Below, in pieces: positions 32,334 through 41,858 of a stretch of DNA of 49,879 nucleotides. The DNA comes from an uncultured Acidobacteriia bacterium (GTDB lineage: Bacteria > Acidobacteriota > Terriglobia > Bryobacterales > Bryobacteraceae), in contig CAIYVZ010000144.1 in assembly GCA_903929755.1 (NCBI GenBank), positions 1 through 49,879 of the forward strand, written 5' to 3'. The first letter of the stretch is position 1, and each line of letters starts with the position of its first letter. The notes under the pieces were generated by a model. It was not told the origin of the DNA. It worked only from the letters and a program-made list of their open reading frames with translations, and searched no databases. The translations under genes and the position numbers were made by a program.

Positions 32334-34553
32334 CTAAGAATTCTTACCTCCTTCCGCCCGGCTGTTCCGGCCAAAGAACACGAACATCACCAACACCACC
32401 GCACCCAGTGCGAACAAAGTGTCGCCCGGTGCCCGCATCCACCGCAGGGTCTGCATAAGCGGCGTTTGCAGGAACTCGCTGCTGCGCGCATACCAGTAGC
32501 CCTTGTCCACTGAAGCCCAGGTCTGCGCCAGGCCCACCGGCAGCAGGCTGCCCACGCACATCAGGAACAAGCCGGAGTTCATGCTCCAGAAGGCCAGCTT
32601 CAGCCAGCCTTCCTTCCATTGCCCGTGCGCCATGGCTCGCAGGCAGACCAGCATCAGGCCGATGCCCAGCATCCCGTAGACGCCGAACAGCGCCGCGTGC
32701 CCGTGCAGAGGGGTGGTATTCAGGCCCTGCATGAAGTAAAGCGCGATGGGCGGGTTGATCATGAAGCCGAACAGCCCGGCGCCCACCATATTCCAGAACG
32801 CCACCGCCACGAAGAAGTAGACCGGCCACTTGTATTGTGCCGCCCACGGGACCATCTGGCCGCGACGCAGATCGTCGAGGGCCGGATACGCTACCAGTGT
32901 CAGGGGCACTACTTCGAGGGCGCTGAAGACTGCGCCAAAGGCCATGGCGACGGTCGGGGTGCCTGAGAAGTACAGGTGATGGCAGGTTCCGATGATGCCT
33001 CCGGCCAGGAAGATGGTGGCCGAGAGCAACGAGGCCCTGGCCGCCAGATCGGCGCGCATCAGGCCCAGGCGCGTAAAGAAGAACGCGATAACGGTAGTGG
33101 CGAACACCTCAAAGAAACCTTCCACCCAGAGGTGAACCACCCACCAGCGCCAGTATTCCACCATGGAAAGGTGGGTATGCTGGCCCCACTGCAGGCCCGC
33201 GCCGTAGAAGAGCCCAATGGCGGCGGCGGACATCAGGAACAGCCAAAGCAGCGGCTTGTGTTCGCCAGCCTGTTTCAGCGCGGGGCGAATCGCCCGCACC
33301 ACCAGGAAAAGCCAGATCAGCAACCCCGCGAACAGCAGGATTTGCCAGACACGACCGAGGTCCACGTACTCATAGCCCTGATGGCCCCAGAGGAAGGCGT
33401 TGGCGTCGGACAGTTTGTTCATCACCGACATCCATTCGCCGGTGAGCGAGCCCACCACGATCACCAGCAGCGCCCCGAACAGCACATGCACGCCCAGGCT
33501 TTGGAACTTCGGCTCTACGCCGCTGACCAGCGGGCCGATGAACAGCCCTGCCGCCAGCCATGCCGTTGCGATCCAGAAGATGCCGAGCTGCACGTGCCAC
33601 GTTCGTGTGACCGCGTAGGGCAGGATTTCAGAGAGCTTGATACCGTAAAAACCGTCGCCCTCCACGCCGTAGTGCGCGGTGACCACGCCCAGAAGAATCT
33701 GCGTCAGAATTAACGCCGAGACCACCCAGAAGTACTGCAGCGTGGCTTTCTGGGAAGCGGTGGGAGCCCACTTCCCCAGAGGGTCCAGCGCGGGCGGGGT
33801 GGGGTACGCCTCAGCCTTCTGCGCCGCGTACCACCAGACCATGGCGCAGATGCCGGCCAGCAGCATGATGATGCTGACCCCGGTCCACAGCACGCTGTCA
33901 CCCGTTGGCCGGTTGCCAATCAGCGGCTCGTGTGGCCAGTTGTGGGTATAGGTGATGGTGTCGCCGGGCCGGGTGGTAGCGGCCGACCAGGCGCTCCAGA
34001 AGATGAACGCCGAAAACTGGCGAGCCCGCTCCGGGGTGCTGATTGCCCCAGCCGGGATCGCGTAGGCCTTTTCCCCCTGCATAAAGACCTGCGCGTAGTG
34101 CTCCAGGCACTTTTCGAAGGCCCGGCCACGCACCGGATCGATGAACAGTGTTCCGGTTGCCGCGTCGTACCCACTCTGCCGGTACATCTTCTCCAGCCGG
34201 GCGCGCAGTTTGCCCTGCTCTTCGGTGCCCAACTCGGCGTAGTTATTGCTGTATTCCGCGCCGGACCATTCATCCAGCACGAAGCTGAGTTCGCGGTGCA
34301 GCCAGTCAGCCGTCCAGTCGGGCGCAACGTAGCTGCCATGGCCCCAAACGGAGCCCACTTCCATACCGCCCAGGGTCTGCCAAACATTCTGGCCTCGTCC
34401 CACATCGCCCTCGGGTACCACCGTTCGGCCCGCGGTATCCACAACCCGTCCGGGAATCGGGGGCATTTCCTGGTAGATTCGGGTTCCAATCCAGCCGAGG
34501 ACGGCGAATGACCCGGTGAATACTACCGCAAAACTGATCCACAGTTTCTTCAT
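32334..34553 (-). CDS. norZ: Quinol-dependent nitric oxide reductase (qNor)
   Basis: A 739-residue inner-membrane haem-copper oxidase relative that reduces NO to N2O with electrons from quinol. The N-terminal extension after the first helix (GDVGRGQNVWQTLGGMEVGS) is the periplasmic cytochrome-like domain without a CxxCH haem site, diagnostic of qNor over cNor. In the 14-helix-type core are the haem and FeB ligands: His in TRTWHVQLGIFWIATAWLA, WVEGFFEVFATTVIAF with the conserved Glu, GTCHHLYFSGTP with the His pair, and PLHGHAALFGVYGML. Its start is 33 bases from an FNR/DNR-type palindrome and it lies downstream of a Crp/Fnr regulator on the same strand. NO detoxification is the likely role, as no other denitrification gene is present. 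Confidence 0.94.
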   Translation of the reverse strand: MKKLWISFAVVFTGSFAVLGWIGTRIYQEMPPIPGRVVDTAGRTVVPEGDVGRGQNVWQTLGGMEVGSVWGHGSYVAPDWTADWLHRELSFVLDEWSGAEYSNNYAELGTEEQGKLRARLEKMYRQSGYDAATGTLFIDPVRGRAFEKCLEHYAQVFMQGEKAYAIPAGAISTPERARQFSAFIFWSAWSAATTRPGDTITYTHNWPHEPLIGNRPTGDSVLWTGVSIIMLLAGICAMVWWYAAQKAEAYPTPPALDPLGKWAPTASQKATLQYFWVVSALILTQILLGVVTAHYGVEGDGFYGIKLSEILPYAVTRTWHVQLGIFWIATAWLAAGLFIGPLVSGVEPKFQSLGVHVLFGALLVIVVGSLTGEWMSVMNKLSDANAFLWGHQGYEYVDLGRVWQILLFAGLLIWLFLVVRAIRPALKQAGEHKPLLWLFLMSAAAIGLFYGAGLQWGQHTHLSMVEYWRWWVVHLWVEGFFEVFATTVIAFFFTRLGLMRADLAARASLLSATIFLAGGIIGTCHHLYFSGTPTVAMAFGAVFSALEVVPLTLVAYPALDDLRRGQMVPWAAQYKWPVYFFVAVAFWNMVGAGLFGFMINPPIALYFMQGLNTTPLHGHAALFGVYGMLGIGLMLVCLRAMAHGQWKEGWLKLAFWSMNSGLFLMCVGSLLPVGLAQTWASVDKGYWYARSSEFLQTPLMQTLRWMRAPGDTLFALGAVVLVMFVFFGRNSRAEGGKNS

Positions 34554-34585
34554 GAGGCCAGTTTGCGGTTTTTGGAATCAGGCGT

Positions 34586-34603
34586 CAGTGACCAAGGTCA
34601 CTG
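34586..34603. promoter_or_regulatory. FNR/DNR-type operator upstream of the NO reductase gene
   Basis: CAGTGACC-AA-GGTCACTG is a perfect palindrome with an inner TGA-N6-TCA core (34589-34600), the spacing of Crp/Fnr-family NO regulators such as DNR/NnrR. It ends 33 bases before the NO reductase start codon and overlaps the stop of the regulator gene just upstream. That regulator is the obvious candidate to bind it. Confidence 0.65.
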
Positions 34604-35296
34604 GTTCGGCATTTCCGCTTCCAGGCGGGCCAGATTCAGGATCAGGATTTCGCGACCCTGCAATCGGAGGATCCCCTCACCCTGGAGCCGGGAGAGATTT
34701 CGGGACACCAGTTCGCGCACGGTGCCGATTCGGGACGCGATCTCCTGGTGGCCATCCGGCAGCAAAATCGTGACGCCCTCATCGACTTCCTGACCTTCCA
34801 CGCGGGCCAGTTTCACCAGCATGGTAGCCAGGCGGTGCCGCACTGTAGTGAACGACAGTTCCTCAATAATTCCCACCAGGCGCCGGAGCCGGGCACCCAC
34901 TACGCGCAGGACCTTCAGGGAAACCTGCGGGTGCGACATGCAGAGTTCGCGAAAGTCCGCCTGGCTGATGAAGATGAGGCGGCTGTCTTCCAGTGTGACG
35001 GCTGAGGCAGGGTACGGGCCTCCATCGAACACCGGAAGTTCCGCTACAGAGCTGCCAGGGCCGTCGATGCTCAAAACCTGCTCCCGGCCATCCGGCGAAC
35101 TCTTGAAAATGCGCAGCCGCCCACGCTCCACCACGTAGAGGCCTTCGCACCGTTCGCCTTCTCCGAAGACCGTCTGGCCGACCGAAAACGGGCGTATTCT
35201 TGCTCGTTCCGTGAGAAAATTCAGCTCCTCGGGCGAGAGACCGGAGAAGATTGGTACCTGGGCCAGGGTCTGGGCCAGAGAGTTGGTCATTGCCAT
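34598..35296 (-). CDS. Crp/Fnr-family transcriptional regulator, probably NO-responsive
   Basis: About 232 residues: a cyclic-nucleotide-binding-like beta-roll (VFGEGERCEGLYVVERGRLR), a long dimer helix, and a C-terminal winged helix with HQEIASRIGTVRELVSRNLS as recognition region. It lacks the N-terminal four-cysteine cluster of FNR; only two Cys are present. It therefore resembles DNR/NnrR-type regulators that sense NO through haem. The gene precedes the NO reductase gene, with a matching palindrome between them. Starts at ATG 35296 or 35290 are equivalent. No ribosome-binding site is clear. Confidence 0.85.
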   Translation of the reverse strand: MAMTNSLAQTLAQVPIFSGLSPEELNFLTERARIRPFSVGQTVFGEGERCEGLYVVERGRLRIFKSSPDGREQVLSIDGPGSSVAELPVFDGGPYPASAVTLEDSRLIFISQADFRELCMSHPQVSLKVLRVVGARLRRLVGIIEELSFTTVRHRLATMLVKLARVEGQEVDEGVTILLPDGHQEIASRIGTVRELVSRNLSRLQGEGILRLQGREILILNLARLEAEMPNQ

Positions 35297-35380
35297 TGGA
35301 AACACACGTGCATTCTAGCCGAACGGTAACCGTCACGCTCGAATACACGCCAGACATCAATAAGGGATAAAATTCAAATC

Positions 35381-38300
35381 ATGATGAAGCTTCGACTCGT
35401 ACCGCTCACGCTGGTCTTTTGTGCGGCGAGTTTCGCCCAGGTTACCGCCTCGCTTTCAGGCCGGATCCACGACGCCACAGGCAGCCCCGTCGGCGCCGCC
35501 ACCATTACAGTGAAGAGCCTGGAAACCGGAGCCGTTCGTACGGTTCATTCCGACGAACAGGGCGAGTACCATGCTGTTTCCGTGCCTCTTGGCGCCCAGG
35601 AAGTGAAGGTGGAGAAGTCCGGGTTTAAGGTAGCGGTGCGAAGCGGCGTTAGCCTGACGGTGGCACAGGAAGCCGTCCTGAACTTCACGCTCGAAGTCGG
35701 CGACCTTGCACAGCAGGTGACCGTGACCGAAGAAATTCCCATGATCAACACCTCCACCGCCTCAGTTTCCGGCGTGGTGGGCGCGCGCGAAGTGAAGGAT
35801 CTGCCGCTGAACGGTCGCAGTTTCGACAAGCTGATTACCCTGAACCCCGGCACCATCAACTACGGGCTGAAGAGTGCGGGCACCAGCACCAGCAACGGCA
35901 GCACGTTTTCAGTGGCTGGTCGGCGCCCTTCCGACAACATCGTGATGATGAACGGCATTGAGTATACCGGCTCCAGCCAGTTGGCGATTACGCCCGGCGG
36001 GGTGAGTGGTGAACTGCTCGGCATCGACGCGGTTCGCGAATTCAACGTGCTGACCGACGCCTACTCGGCCGAGTACGGCAAGCGCGCGGGCGCCCAGGTT
36101 TCCGTGGTGACACAGTCCGGTACAAACTCGGTGCACGGTTCGCTGTTCGAATTCGTTCGGAACAGTGCTTTTGATGCGCGTAACTTCTTCGATCAGGGGG
36201 TGGTGCCGCCTTTTCGTCGCAATCAGTTCGGCGGCTCGCTCGGCGGCCCGGTGAAGAAAGACAAGCTCTTCCTTTTCGGCAACTACGAAGGTTTCCGCCA
36301 GGTTCTGGCCCTGAGTAACGTCTCCGTGGTGCCGGACGCGCAGGCCCGCCAGGGGCTGCTTCCCACCAACGGTGTTTATGCGAAAGTGGCCAACCTCAAT
36401 ACCAACATGTTGAAGTACATGGCGATGTGGCCCGAAGCTAACGGTCCCCAGCTCCTCTCCGCCGGCCAGCCCACCGGCACCGCGCTCTCCTACAACAACC
36501 CGCGCCAGAGCATTCATGAAGACTTCGGCACCGTCCGCATGGATTATCGCCCCCGCGAGAAGGACTCCATCTCGGCCAACTGGACGGTGGATGATGGAAA
36601 CGCCGTTATCCCCCAGGCGGACCCCCTCTTCCCCGCCGGCCTCGCCCTGCGCAACCAGGTGGCCAGCGTTGAATCGATCCACGTCTTTTCCCCAAACCTG
36701 ATCAATACCTTCCGCGTCGGCTTCTCCCGCGCTGCCTTCAACCTGGAATCGCTGACGACGAAGAAATTCGGCCCGGAACTCGCCTTTGTCACCGGCGGCG
36801 ATCCGGGTGGCATCGTCATCGGCGGTGGAGCTACCACCACCGGTATCGCCGCAATTACCGCGGCTGGCCCGAACAACGCGGCCAACGTCTGGAACCGGCG
36901 TAATCTCTACACCATTACTGACGCGGTCCACTACAACCGCGGTCGCCACCAGATCACCGTGGGCGGCTGGTTCCAGCGCGTGCAGGATAACGAAAACACC
37001 GCCTCCCGCCGTCTCGGCCAGTCCAGTTTTGCCAGCCTGACCACGTTCCTCCAGGGCAACGTCACCACCTTCCAGCTCATCCCGAACCCCAATGAACTCG
37101 GCTGGCGCTCCGCTTTCGGCGCGTGGTACGCCATGGACTCCATCCGCATTCTCCCCAACCTGACCGTGGAACTTGGTATTCGCCATGAATTCACCAACGG
37201 CTGGAATGAAGTGAGCGGCCGTGCCGCGAACTTTGTCCCCGACGCCCAGGGGGTCCTGCAGACCGCCACCCGCGTGGGCCCCTCGCTGTTCACGAAGAAC
37301 AATGCCACAAAGCTCTTCGGGCCCCGTGCCGGCATCGCGTGGGATGTTCGTGGCGACGGCAAAACCTCCATCCGCGTCGGCATTGGCATCTACTACTCGC
37401 TCATCGACGATCTGGCCTTCCTGATCAACGCACTGCCGCCTTATAACGGCGCGGCGTCGTTTACCGGCTCGCTGCCGTCGCTGGTGCCCATTGCGCCCGG
37501 CGTGAATCCGCCGCAGGCTTGCGGCCCCGGCGTTCCCGCACCCTGCACCACTTTCGCTCCCCAGGGTGTCCAGCCGGATCTGAAGACGCCTGCCGTGAAC
37601 GAATGGAACCTCCGCCTGGAACAGCAGATCACTTCGAATCTGGCTCTGCGTGTGGCTTATGTCGGTTCGTTCGGCTATCACGGTTTTGTCAGTGTGGATA
37701 CCAACAGCATCCCCGCGCAGATCTGCAATGTGGCGGCCGGTTGCACGGCTGGCGGCACGCCCGGCACAACGCGCGCCACGGTTCCGCAGGGCGCGGAGTA
37801 CATCCCGATTGGGACCCGGCCCAACCCGTATCTCGCGGGTGCCTTCATGTGGCACTCAGAAGGCAACAGCAGCTATAACTCACTGCAGACGGAGGTCGTT
37901 CGCCGCCTCACCAAGGGGGTGCAGATGCGTGGCAACTTTACGTGGTCAAAGAATCTGGACGTGAACTCCGCGCTCACCGGGGCTCAGTCGAACAACCAGG
38001 CGCAGATGGTGATGAACCGCAATGACCTGCACCGCGACTGGGGTCCATCCGCGCTGAACCCGAAGTTCCAGAGCAGCGTTTCCGGACGCTGGGAAATTCC
38101 CGTCGGGCGTGGCCGGCAGTTCCTGAGCGGTCTGACCCCGATGCAGGACAAGGTTCTGGGTGGCTGGCAGCTGAACGGTATCCTGACCATGCTGAGCGGC
38201 TTCCCGTTCACGCCACAGATTGGAGCCAACCGCTCCGGCGACGGCGACACCCGCAATCCCGACCGCCCCTCGCTCAACCCCGCCTTCACCGGCAACGTGA

Positions 38301-38623
38301 TCAAGGGGAGGCAGACGCAGTGGTACGACCCGAACGCCTTCATCCTGCCGACAGTAGGAACCTGGGGCAACCTGGGCCGAGGCGTTTACATGGGCCCGAC
38401 TCTGAAAACGCTCGATATGTCGATGTTCAAGAACGTTGCCATCACCGAGAGAGTCAGCGCGCAGTTCCGCGCCGAGGTCTTCAATACGCTGAACCACACG
38501 AACCTGGCCTCGCCCAACGCGGTGGTCTTCTCCGGAACGGCCGCCAGTTCATCGGCGGGGCTGATTACTTCGACGGTCACGCAGGCGCGCCAGATCCAGC
38601 TGGGCCTGAAGCTGATTTTTTAA
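35381..38623 (+). CDS. Second Oar-like TonB-dependent receptor
   Basis: A 1080-residue outer-membrane receptor. Signal peptide to about residue 19 (AASFAQ), then a carboxypeptidase-regulatory domain (LSGRIHDATGSPVGAATITV, then GEYHAVSVPLGAQEVKVEKS). The plug-like part has EVKDLPLNGRSFDKLITLNP, MMNGIEYTGSSQ and YSAEYGKRAGAQVSVVTQSG, a typical Oar pattern. The barrel ends RQIQLGLKLIF with terminal Phe. It shares architecture with the receptor at 10.3 kb. It is convergent with the glycoside-hydrolase-like gene (gap of 4 bases), so their 3' ends nearly touch. Confidence 0.9.
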   Translation: MMKLRLVPLTLVFCAASFAQVTASLSGRIHDATGSPVGAATITVKSLETGAVRTVHSDEQGEYHAVSVPLGAQEVKVEKSGFKVAVRSGVSLTVAQEAVLNFTLEVGDLAQQVTVTEEIPMINTSTASVSGVVGAREVKDLPLNGRSFDKLITLNPGTINYGLKSAGTSTSNGSTFSVAGRRPSDNIVMMNGIEYTGSSQLAITPGGVSGELLGIDAVREFNVLTDAYSAEYGKRAGAQVSVVTQSGTNSVHGSLFEFVRNSAFDARNFFDQGVVPPFRRNQFGGSLGGPVKKDKLFLFGNYEGFRQVLALSNVSVVPDAQARQGLLPTNGVYAKVANLNTNMLKYMAMWPEANGPQLLSAGQPTGTALSYNNPRQSIHEDFGTVRMDYRPREKDSISANWTVDDGNAVIPQADPLFPAGLALRNQVASVESIHVFSPNLINTFRVGFSRAAFNLESLTTKKFGPELAFVTGGDPGGIVIGGGATTTGIAAITAAGPNNAANVWNRRNLYTITDAVHYNRGRHQITVGGWFQRVQDNENTASRRLGQSSFASLTTFLQGNVTTFQLIPNPNELGWRSAFGAWYAMDSIRILPNLTVELGIRHEFTNGWNEVSGRAANFVPDAQGVLQTATRVGPSLFTKNNATKLFGPRAGIAWDVRGDGKTSIRVGIGIYYSLIDDLAFLINALPPYNGAASFTGSLPSLVPIAPGVNPPQACGPGVPAPCTTFAPQGVQPDLKTPAVNEWNLRLEQQITSNLALRVAYVGSFGYHGFVSVDTNSIPAQICNVAAGCTAGGTPGTTRATVPQGAEYIPIGTRPNPYLAGAFMWHSEGNSSYNSLQTEVVRRLTKGVQMRGNFTWSKNLDVNSALTGAQSNNQAQMVMNRNDLHRDWGPSALNPKFQSSVSGRWEIPVGRGRQFLSGLTPMQDKVLGGWQLNGILTMLSGFPFTPQIGANRSGDGDTRNPDRPSLNPAFTGNVIKGRQTQWYDPNAFILPTVGTWGNLGRGVYMGPTLKTLDMSMFKNVAITERVSAQFRAEVFNTLNHTNLASPNAVVFSGTAASSSAGLITSTVTQARQIQLGLKLIF

Positions 38624-38627
38624 GTAT

Positions 38628-40109
38628 TCAGACCTTGCGGAATCGGACCGCCAGATACGGTTTCCCCGGCAACGCCAGCTTCGCTTTCCCGGAAAACGTG
38701 CCCGCCACCGGCGTGCGCGTCATGTTCCAGGGGTCAATCAACTCCGCCTGGAATTTGACGTTTTCCGCCAGCGGAAATTCGTATTCCATGGGCTGATGAT
38801 AGTCGAAGTACCAGAGATAATATTCGCCGGTTCGTGCGGCCACCGGGTAGTAGGGGTTCGGCAGGGAATTCAGCCCGCCCGCCGGACCTTCCTCCACCAA
38901 CCGCCGCAGGAAGGCGATTCGCGGCGCGCTTTCGCCGTGCAGCGCGCCTCCCTTTGACCACCAGAGGACTTCCTCCTTATTCAGGTAAGTCTCGCCGTGC
39001 CCGCCGTACGCGCCCGCTGTCGTCGCCAGCCAGAAGCGCCGGACCATCTCCTGCGCCGAAATATTGCCCCAGCGCCTCGGGATATCGCCCTCGTACTTCA
39101 TTTCGTCGTAAATCACCGGCTTCAGGAAGGCGTCCAGATACCCCTGCGTCTTGCTGAAATCGTCGTCCTGCAGGCTGACGTGTGTCACCCACGGCTTCGT
39201 ATGGTCATACATCACCTTGCTGTGATGAATGGAGCGCAGCCTCTGGTAGGGGTCGTTCTCGCGCACCACACGGAAGTAGCGGTCGAAGTCGGCCAGCGTC
39301 TTGGTCTTCACCAGATCCCATTCGTTGGCGATGGACCACCAGACGTTGCGATAGGCCCCAAGCCGCGCCGTCACGTAACGCAAATAGCGGTCGTCAACCT
39401 CGGGCGGCAGCTTCGCGTAGCCCCAGTGGTCGTAGGGGTGGAACAGGATCAAATCTGCTTCCATACCCAGGTCCTGCAGATCCTGCACCCGCTTCTCCAG
39501 ATGCTGAAAGAACGCCGGGTTGAAGTGCGTGTACTCTTTCTCAAACGGATGCCACCGGGGCTCGGTTTGCGTCCACGCGTACCACTTGGGGAACACGCAC
39601 ATCCGCATCTTGTTGAAGCCAGCGGTGCGCAGCGTGGCCAGCGTCTGCTCTTCCAGCGCTTCCGATTGATGGTTCCACGAGTAGCAGGTAGTCCCGAACG
39701 GGTAATACGGGGTGCCGTCGGCATAGCCGAAATGCCACGTATTGCGGACCACTACGGGACCATGATTTCGGCCACTCGGCGCGACGCAGACGAAACGCCC
39801 GGTCTTGCCGTTCAGGTCGGCGCGATTGCTGCGCGTCGTCCACGTCCATTCGCCCTCGGCGTCCGGCGAAAAGCGGGCGCGCCAGGTGTCGTCTCCATCA
39901 TAGAAGCCGGCCGCCTCCACGGTACGGTTCAGATGCCGGTATTCCACCGAGAAACTGACATCCACGAACGGGTGCACTCCCGCCGGGCTCCGGAACGAGA
40001 CAGAAAAAAGCCCCCATTTTTCAATGGAGGCTGTATTACCGGTTTGCGCTGCTGACCGGACCAGCGGAGCCAGGCCGGTCAGCAGCGCTGTACGTCGCGA
40101 AATCCGCAT
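38628..40109 (-). CDS. Exported glycoside-hydrolase-like protein (DUF5060 plus apiosidase-like catalytic domain)
   Basis: A 493-residue protein with a Tat-like start (RISRRTALLTGLAPLVRSAA). Residues about 30-110 are a DUF5060-like beta-sandwich (GFYDGDDTWRARFSPDAEGE). From about residue 120 a TIM-barrel resembling DUF4038/GH140 begins with GTTCYSWNHQSEALEEQTL, then FHPYDHWGYAKL and WSIANEWDLVK, whose Glu is the likely acid/base. KPVIYDEMKYEGDIP supplies a probable nucleophile Glu. A small C-terminal beta domain closes the chain. It is the last gene of the minus-strand operon that starts at 44999. A plant cell-wall sugar is plausible as substrate. Confidence 0.78.
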   Translation of the reverse strand: MRISRRTALLTGLAPLVRSAAQTGNTASIEKWGLFSVSFRSPAGVHPFVDVSFSVEYRHLNRTVEAAGFYDGDDTWRARFSPDAEGEWTWTTRSNRADLNGKTGRFVCVAPSGRNHGPVVVRNTWHFGYADGTPYYPFGTTCYSWNHQSEALEEQTLATLRTAGFNKMRMCVFPKWYAWTQTEPRWHPFEKEYTHFNPAFFQHLEKRVQDLQDLGMEADLILFHPYDHWGYAKLPPEVDDRYLRYVTARLGAYRNVWWSIANEWDLVKTKTLADFDRYFRVVRENDPYQRLRSIHHSKVMYDHTKPWVTHVSLQDDDFSKTQGYLDAFLKPVIYDEMKYEGDIPRRWGNISAQEMVRRFWLATTAGAYGGHGETYLNKEEVLWWSKGGALHGESAPRIAFLRRLVEEGPAGGLNSLPNPYYPVAARTGEYYLWYFDYHQPMEYEFPLAENVKFQAELIDPWNMTRTPVAGTFSGKAKLALPGKPYLAVRFRKV

Positions 40110-40628
40110 TTAGCGGCCGGGGCCACGACCAGCGCTGGACGGCGGCACAATACCCTTCAGGCGCAGATACACGGCCATATAACCGTACTCTTCACTCGAA
40201 TGAATCGTGTTGTATTCCAGCGTCGCCAGGCGCGAGCGGGCCATGCCACCGGTGCCCACCTTTTCGCCCATGTTCGCATCCGTCAGGGATTCCCATGCGG
40301 CATCACACCCGGCAAGCGATTCCTTCATGGCTGCCGTCAGGTCTGCCTTCGCCGTCTTCTTCGCGTTCGATTCCGGACGCGGCTTGCCCGTCACCATGCT
40401 GCAGAACAGGTTCTGCGCATCGGCCACGTGGGCAACCAGTTCGCCGAAGGTACGGATGTCCGCGGTCGGCTTAAAGCCGTACTGGTCTTCCGGCATGGCA
40501 TCCACCATGCGCTGCAGGTTGCCCTTCACCTGGTTCCAGGTGACCCGGATTTCGCCGGAGTGCGAAGTGGGGATCTGGGCGTTCATCATGCCCGCAACAG
40601 CGAGCGTCAGGAGTGCGTATTTTTTCAT
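40110..40628 (-). CDS. DinB-family protein (four-helix, metal-binding)
   Basis: A 172-residue protein with a cleavable signal (TLAVAGMMNAQ), then a DinB/YfiT-like four-helix bundle. The conserved metal His is in FGELVAHVADAQNLF, and the later HSSEEYGYMAVYLRLKG supplies another. DinB-like proteins include thiol-dependent S-transferases, but exported members in this phylum are uncharacterised. The start codon is preceded by AAACGACAC, the same leader as in the DUF2911 gene of this operon, with no Shine-Dalgarno sequence. Confidence 0.78.
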   Translation of the reverse strand: MKKYALLTLAVAGMMNAQIPTSHSGEIRVTWNQVKGNLQRMVDAMPEDQYGFKPTADIRTFGELVAHVADAQNLFCSMVTGKPRPESNAKKTAKADLTAAMKESLAGCDAAWESLTDANMGEKVGTGGMARSRLATLEYNTIHSSEEYGYMAVYLRLKGIVPPSSAGRGPGR

Positions 40629-40642
40629 GTGTCGTTTGTGTC

Positions 40643-41842
40643 CTATTGAAAAAGAAGTGGGGTGAATTGATTCAGGTACTCACGCCAGTTGATCCAGGTG
40701 TGAGCGCCGGGGCTTTCCTTGAAACTCGCGTCGAAGCCGTGTTTCTTTAGCAGTTCCACGGTTGCCTTGCTGTTCGTGATGAGGCCATCGTTCACGCCTG
40801 TGCTGAACCAGACCGTCTTCACGCCCTTTTTCAGGGAAGCGTTGTCGAGGTTGGCAAGATGCGCCTTTTCCCACGTGTCGGTCCCGGCGCTGCCCAAGAT
40901 GCCGGAGCTGAAAACCCCGATTTGCGAGAACTTGTCCAGATGCAGAAACGCGATATTCATGGTCTGGCTGCCGCCCATGGAAAGGCCCGCAATCGCGCGG
41001 TGTGCGCGGTCATTGGCGGTGCGATAGTTTTTCTCCACGTAGGGCATAATGTCGTTTACAAAATCCTGCGTGAACTCGTCAACCGGTGGCGGAGCCCCCG
41101 CTGTCGCCGCACCACGTCCCCCACCCATCTGCTGGCTGGTATGTCCGGCGGGCATCACCACGATCATCGGCTTCGCTTTCTTCGCCGCAATCAGGTTGTC
41201 CAAAATGTAGTTCGCGCGGCCTGCCGAGGTCCATGAGTCATCGCTGTCACTCGCGCCGTGCAGCAGATAGAACACAGGATACTTCTGGTTCCCGCCCAGT
41301 TCATAGCCGGGGGGCGTATAGATATGCATACGGCGGAACTTGCTGAGCGACGAGGAGTAGTAGTTGATCGCAGCCACCGCGCCGTGCGGGATATCCTTCT
41401 TCGCATCCATGAAGTCGGCGCCGGGCACGGTAAACACGCTCCAGGTATTGTTGTTCGATTCGCTCGTTGCCGGGTTGCGGGGATCGATGACGGCAACGCC
41501 ATTCACCGTTAAGGTGTAGCGGTATGTGCCCGGGTCAATGGGATTCGTGGTGCCTTCCCAGACACCGTTTTCGCCCTTTTTGAATTCGAGGGCGGGCGGC
41601 GGTGGTGTGCCGCGCCCGCCACCGGCAAACTGCGGAATATCGCCGCCGCGCAAGCCAACGGTGGTGGCGTCGGGAGCCAGAATCCGGAACGTGACGCGAT
41701 GATCCGGCAAGACTTCCGGCGAAACAACCACCGGGCCCTGCGGGCCGCGGCCACGTCCGCCGGGAGCGGGTGCAGGCGCCGGTGCCTGGGCTGCCGCGAA
41801 TAATGCCACGCTTACGGTGGTGAGTAATACTTTCTTCAACAT
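40643..41842 (-). CDS. Exported esterase (enterochelin-esterase/feruloyl-esterase-like)
   Basis: A 399-residue protein with a signal peptide (MLKKVLLTTVSVALFAAAQ), a Pro/Gly-rich linker, and an N-terminal CBM48-like beta-sandwich (DHRVTFRILAPDATTVGLRG). The catalytic domain has the nucleophile elbow AIAGLSMGGSQTMNIA, a Asp in STGVNDGLITN and a His in GAHTWINWREYL. VFYLLHGASDSDDSWTSAG forms the oxyanion region. The start at 41842 follows CAGGAGAACTTCC. The family releases acyl groups from carbohydrates or siderophores. Together with the glycoside-hydrolase-like gene this suggests polysaccharide use. Confidence 0.84.
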   Translation of the reverse strand: MLKKVLLTTVSVALFAAAQAPAPAPAPGGRGRGPQGPVVVSPEVLPDHRVTFRILAPDATTVGLRGGDIPQFAGGGRGTPPPPALEFKKGENGVWEGTTNPIDPGTYRYTLTVNGVAVIDPRNPATSESNNNTWSVFTVPGADFMDAKKDIPHGAVAAINYYSSSLSKFRRMHIYTPPGYELGGNQKYPVFYLLHGASDSDDSWTSAGRANYILDNLIAAKKAKPMIVVMPAGHTSQQMGGGRGAATAGAPPPVDEFTQDFVNDIMPYVEKNYRTANDRAHRAIAGLSMGGSQTMNIAFLHLDKFSQIGVFSSGILGSAGTDTWEKAHLANLDNASLKKGVKTVWFSTGVNDGLITNSKATVELLKKHGFDASFKESPGAHTWINWREYLNQFTPLLFQ

Positions 41843-41858
41843 GGAAGTTCTCCTGAAA

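Noticed and set aside
35909-37855. 648-codon frame antisense to the second TonB receptor
   Set aside because: Very long but Gly/Val/Glu-rich without domains; the receptor frame has a signal peptide and barrel end.
40010-40045. Terminator-like inverted sequence with A/T run (AGCCCCCATTTTTCAATGGAGG)
   Set aside because: It lies inside the 5' coding part of the glycoside-hydrolase-like gene and the stem is imperfect.
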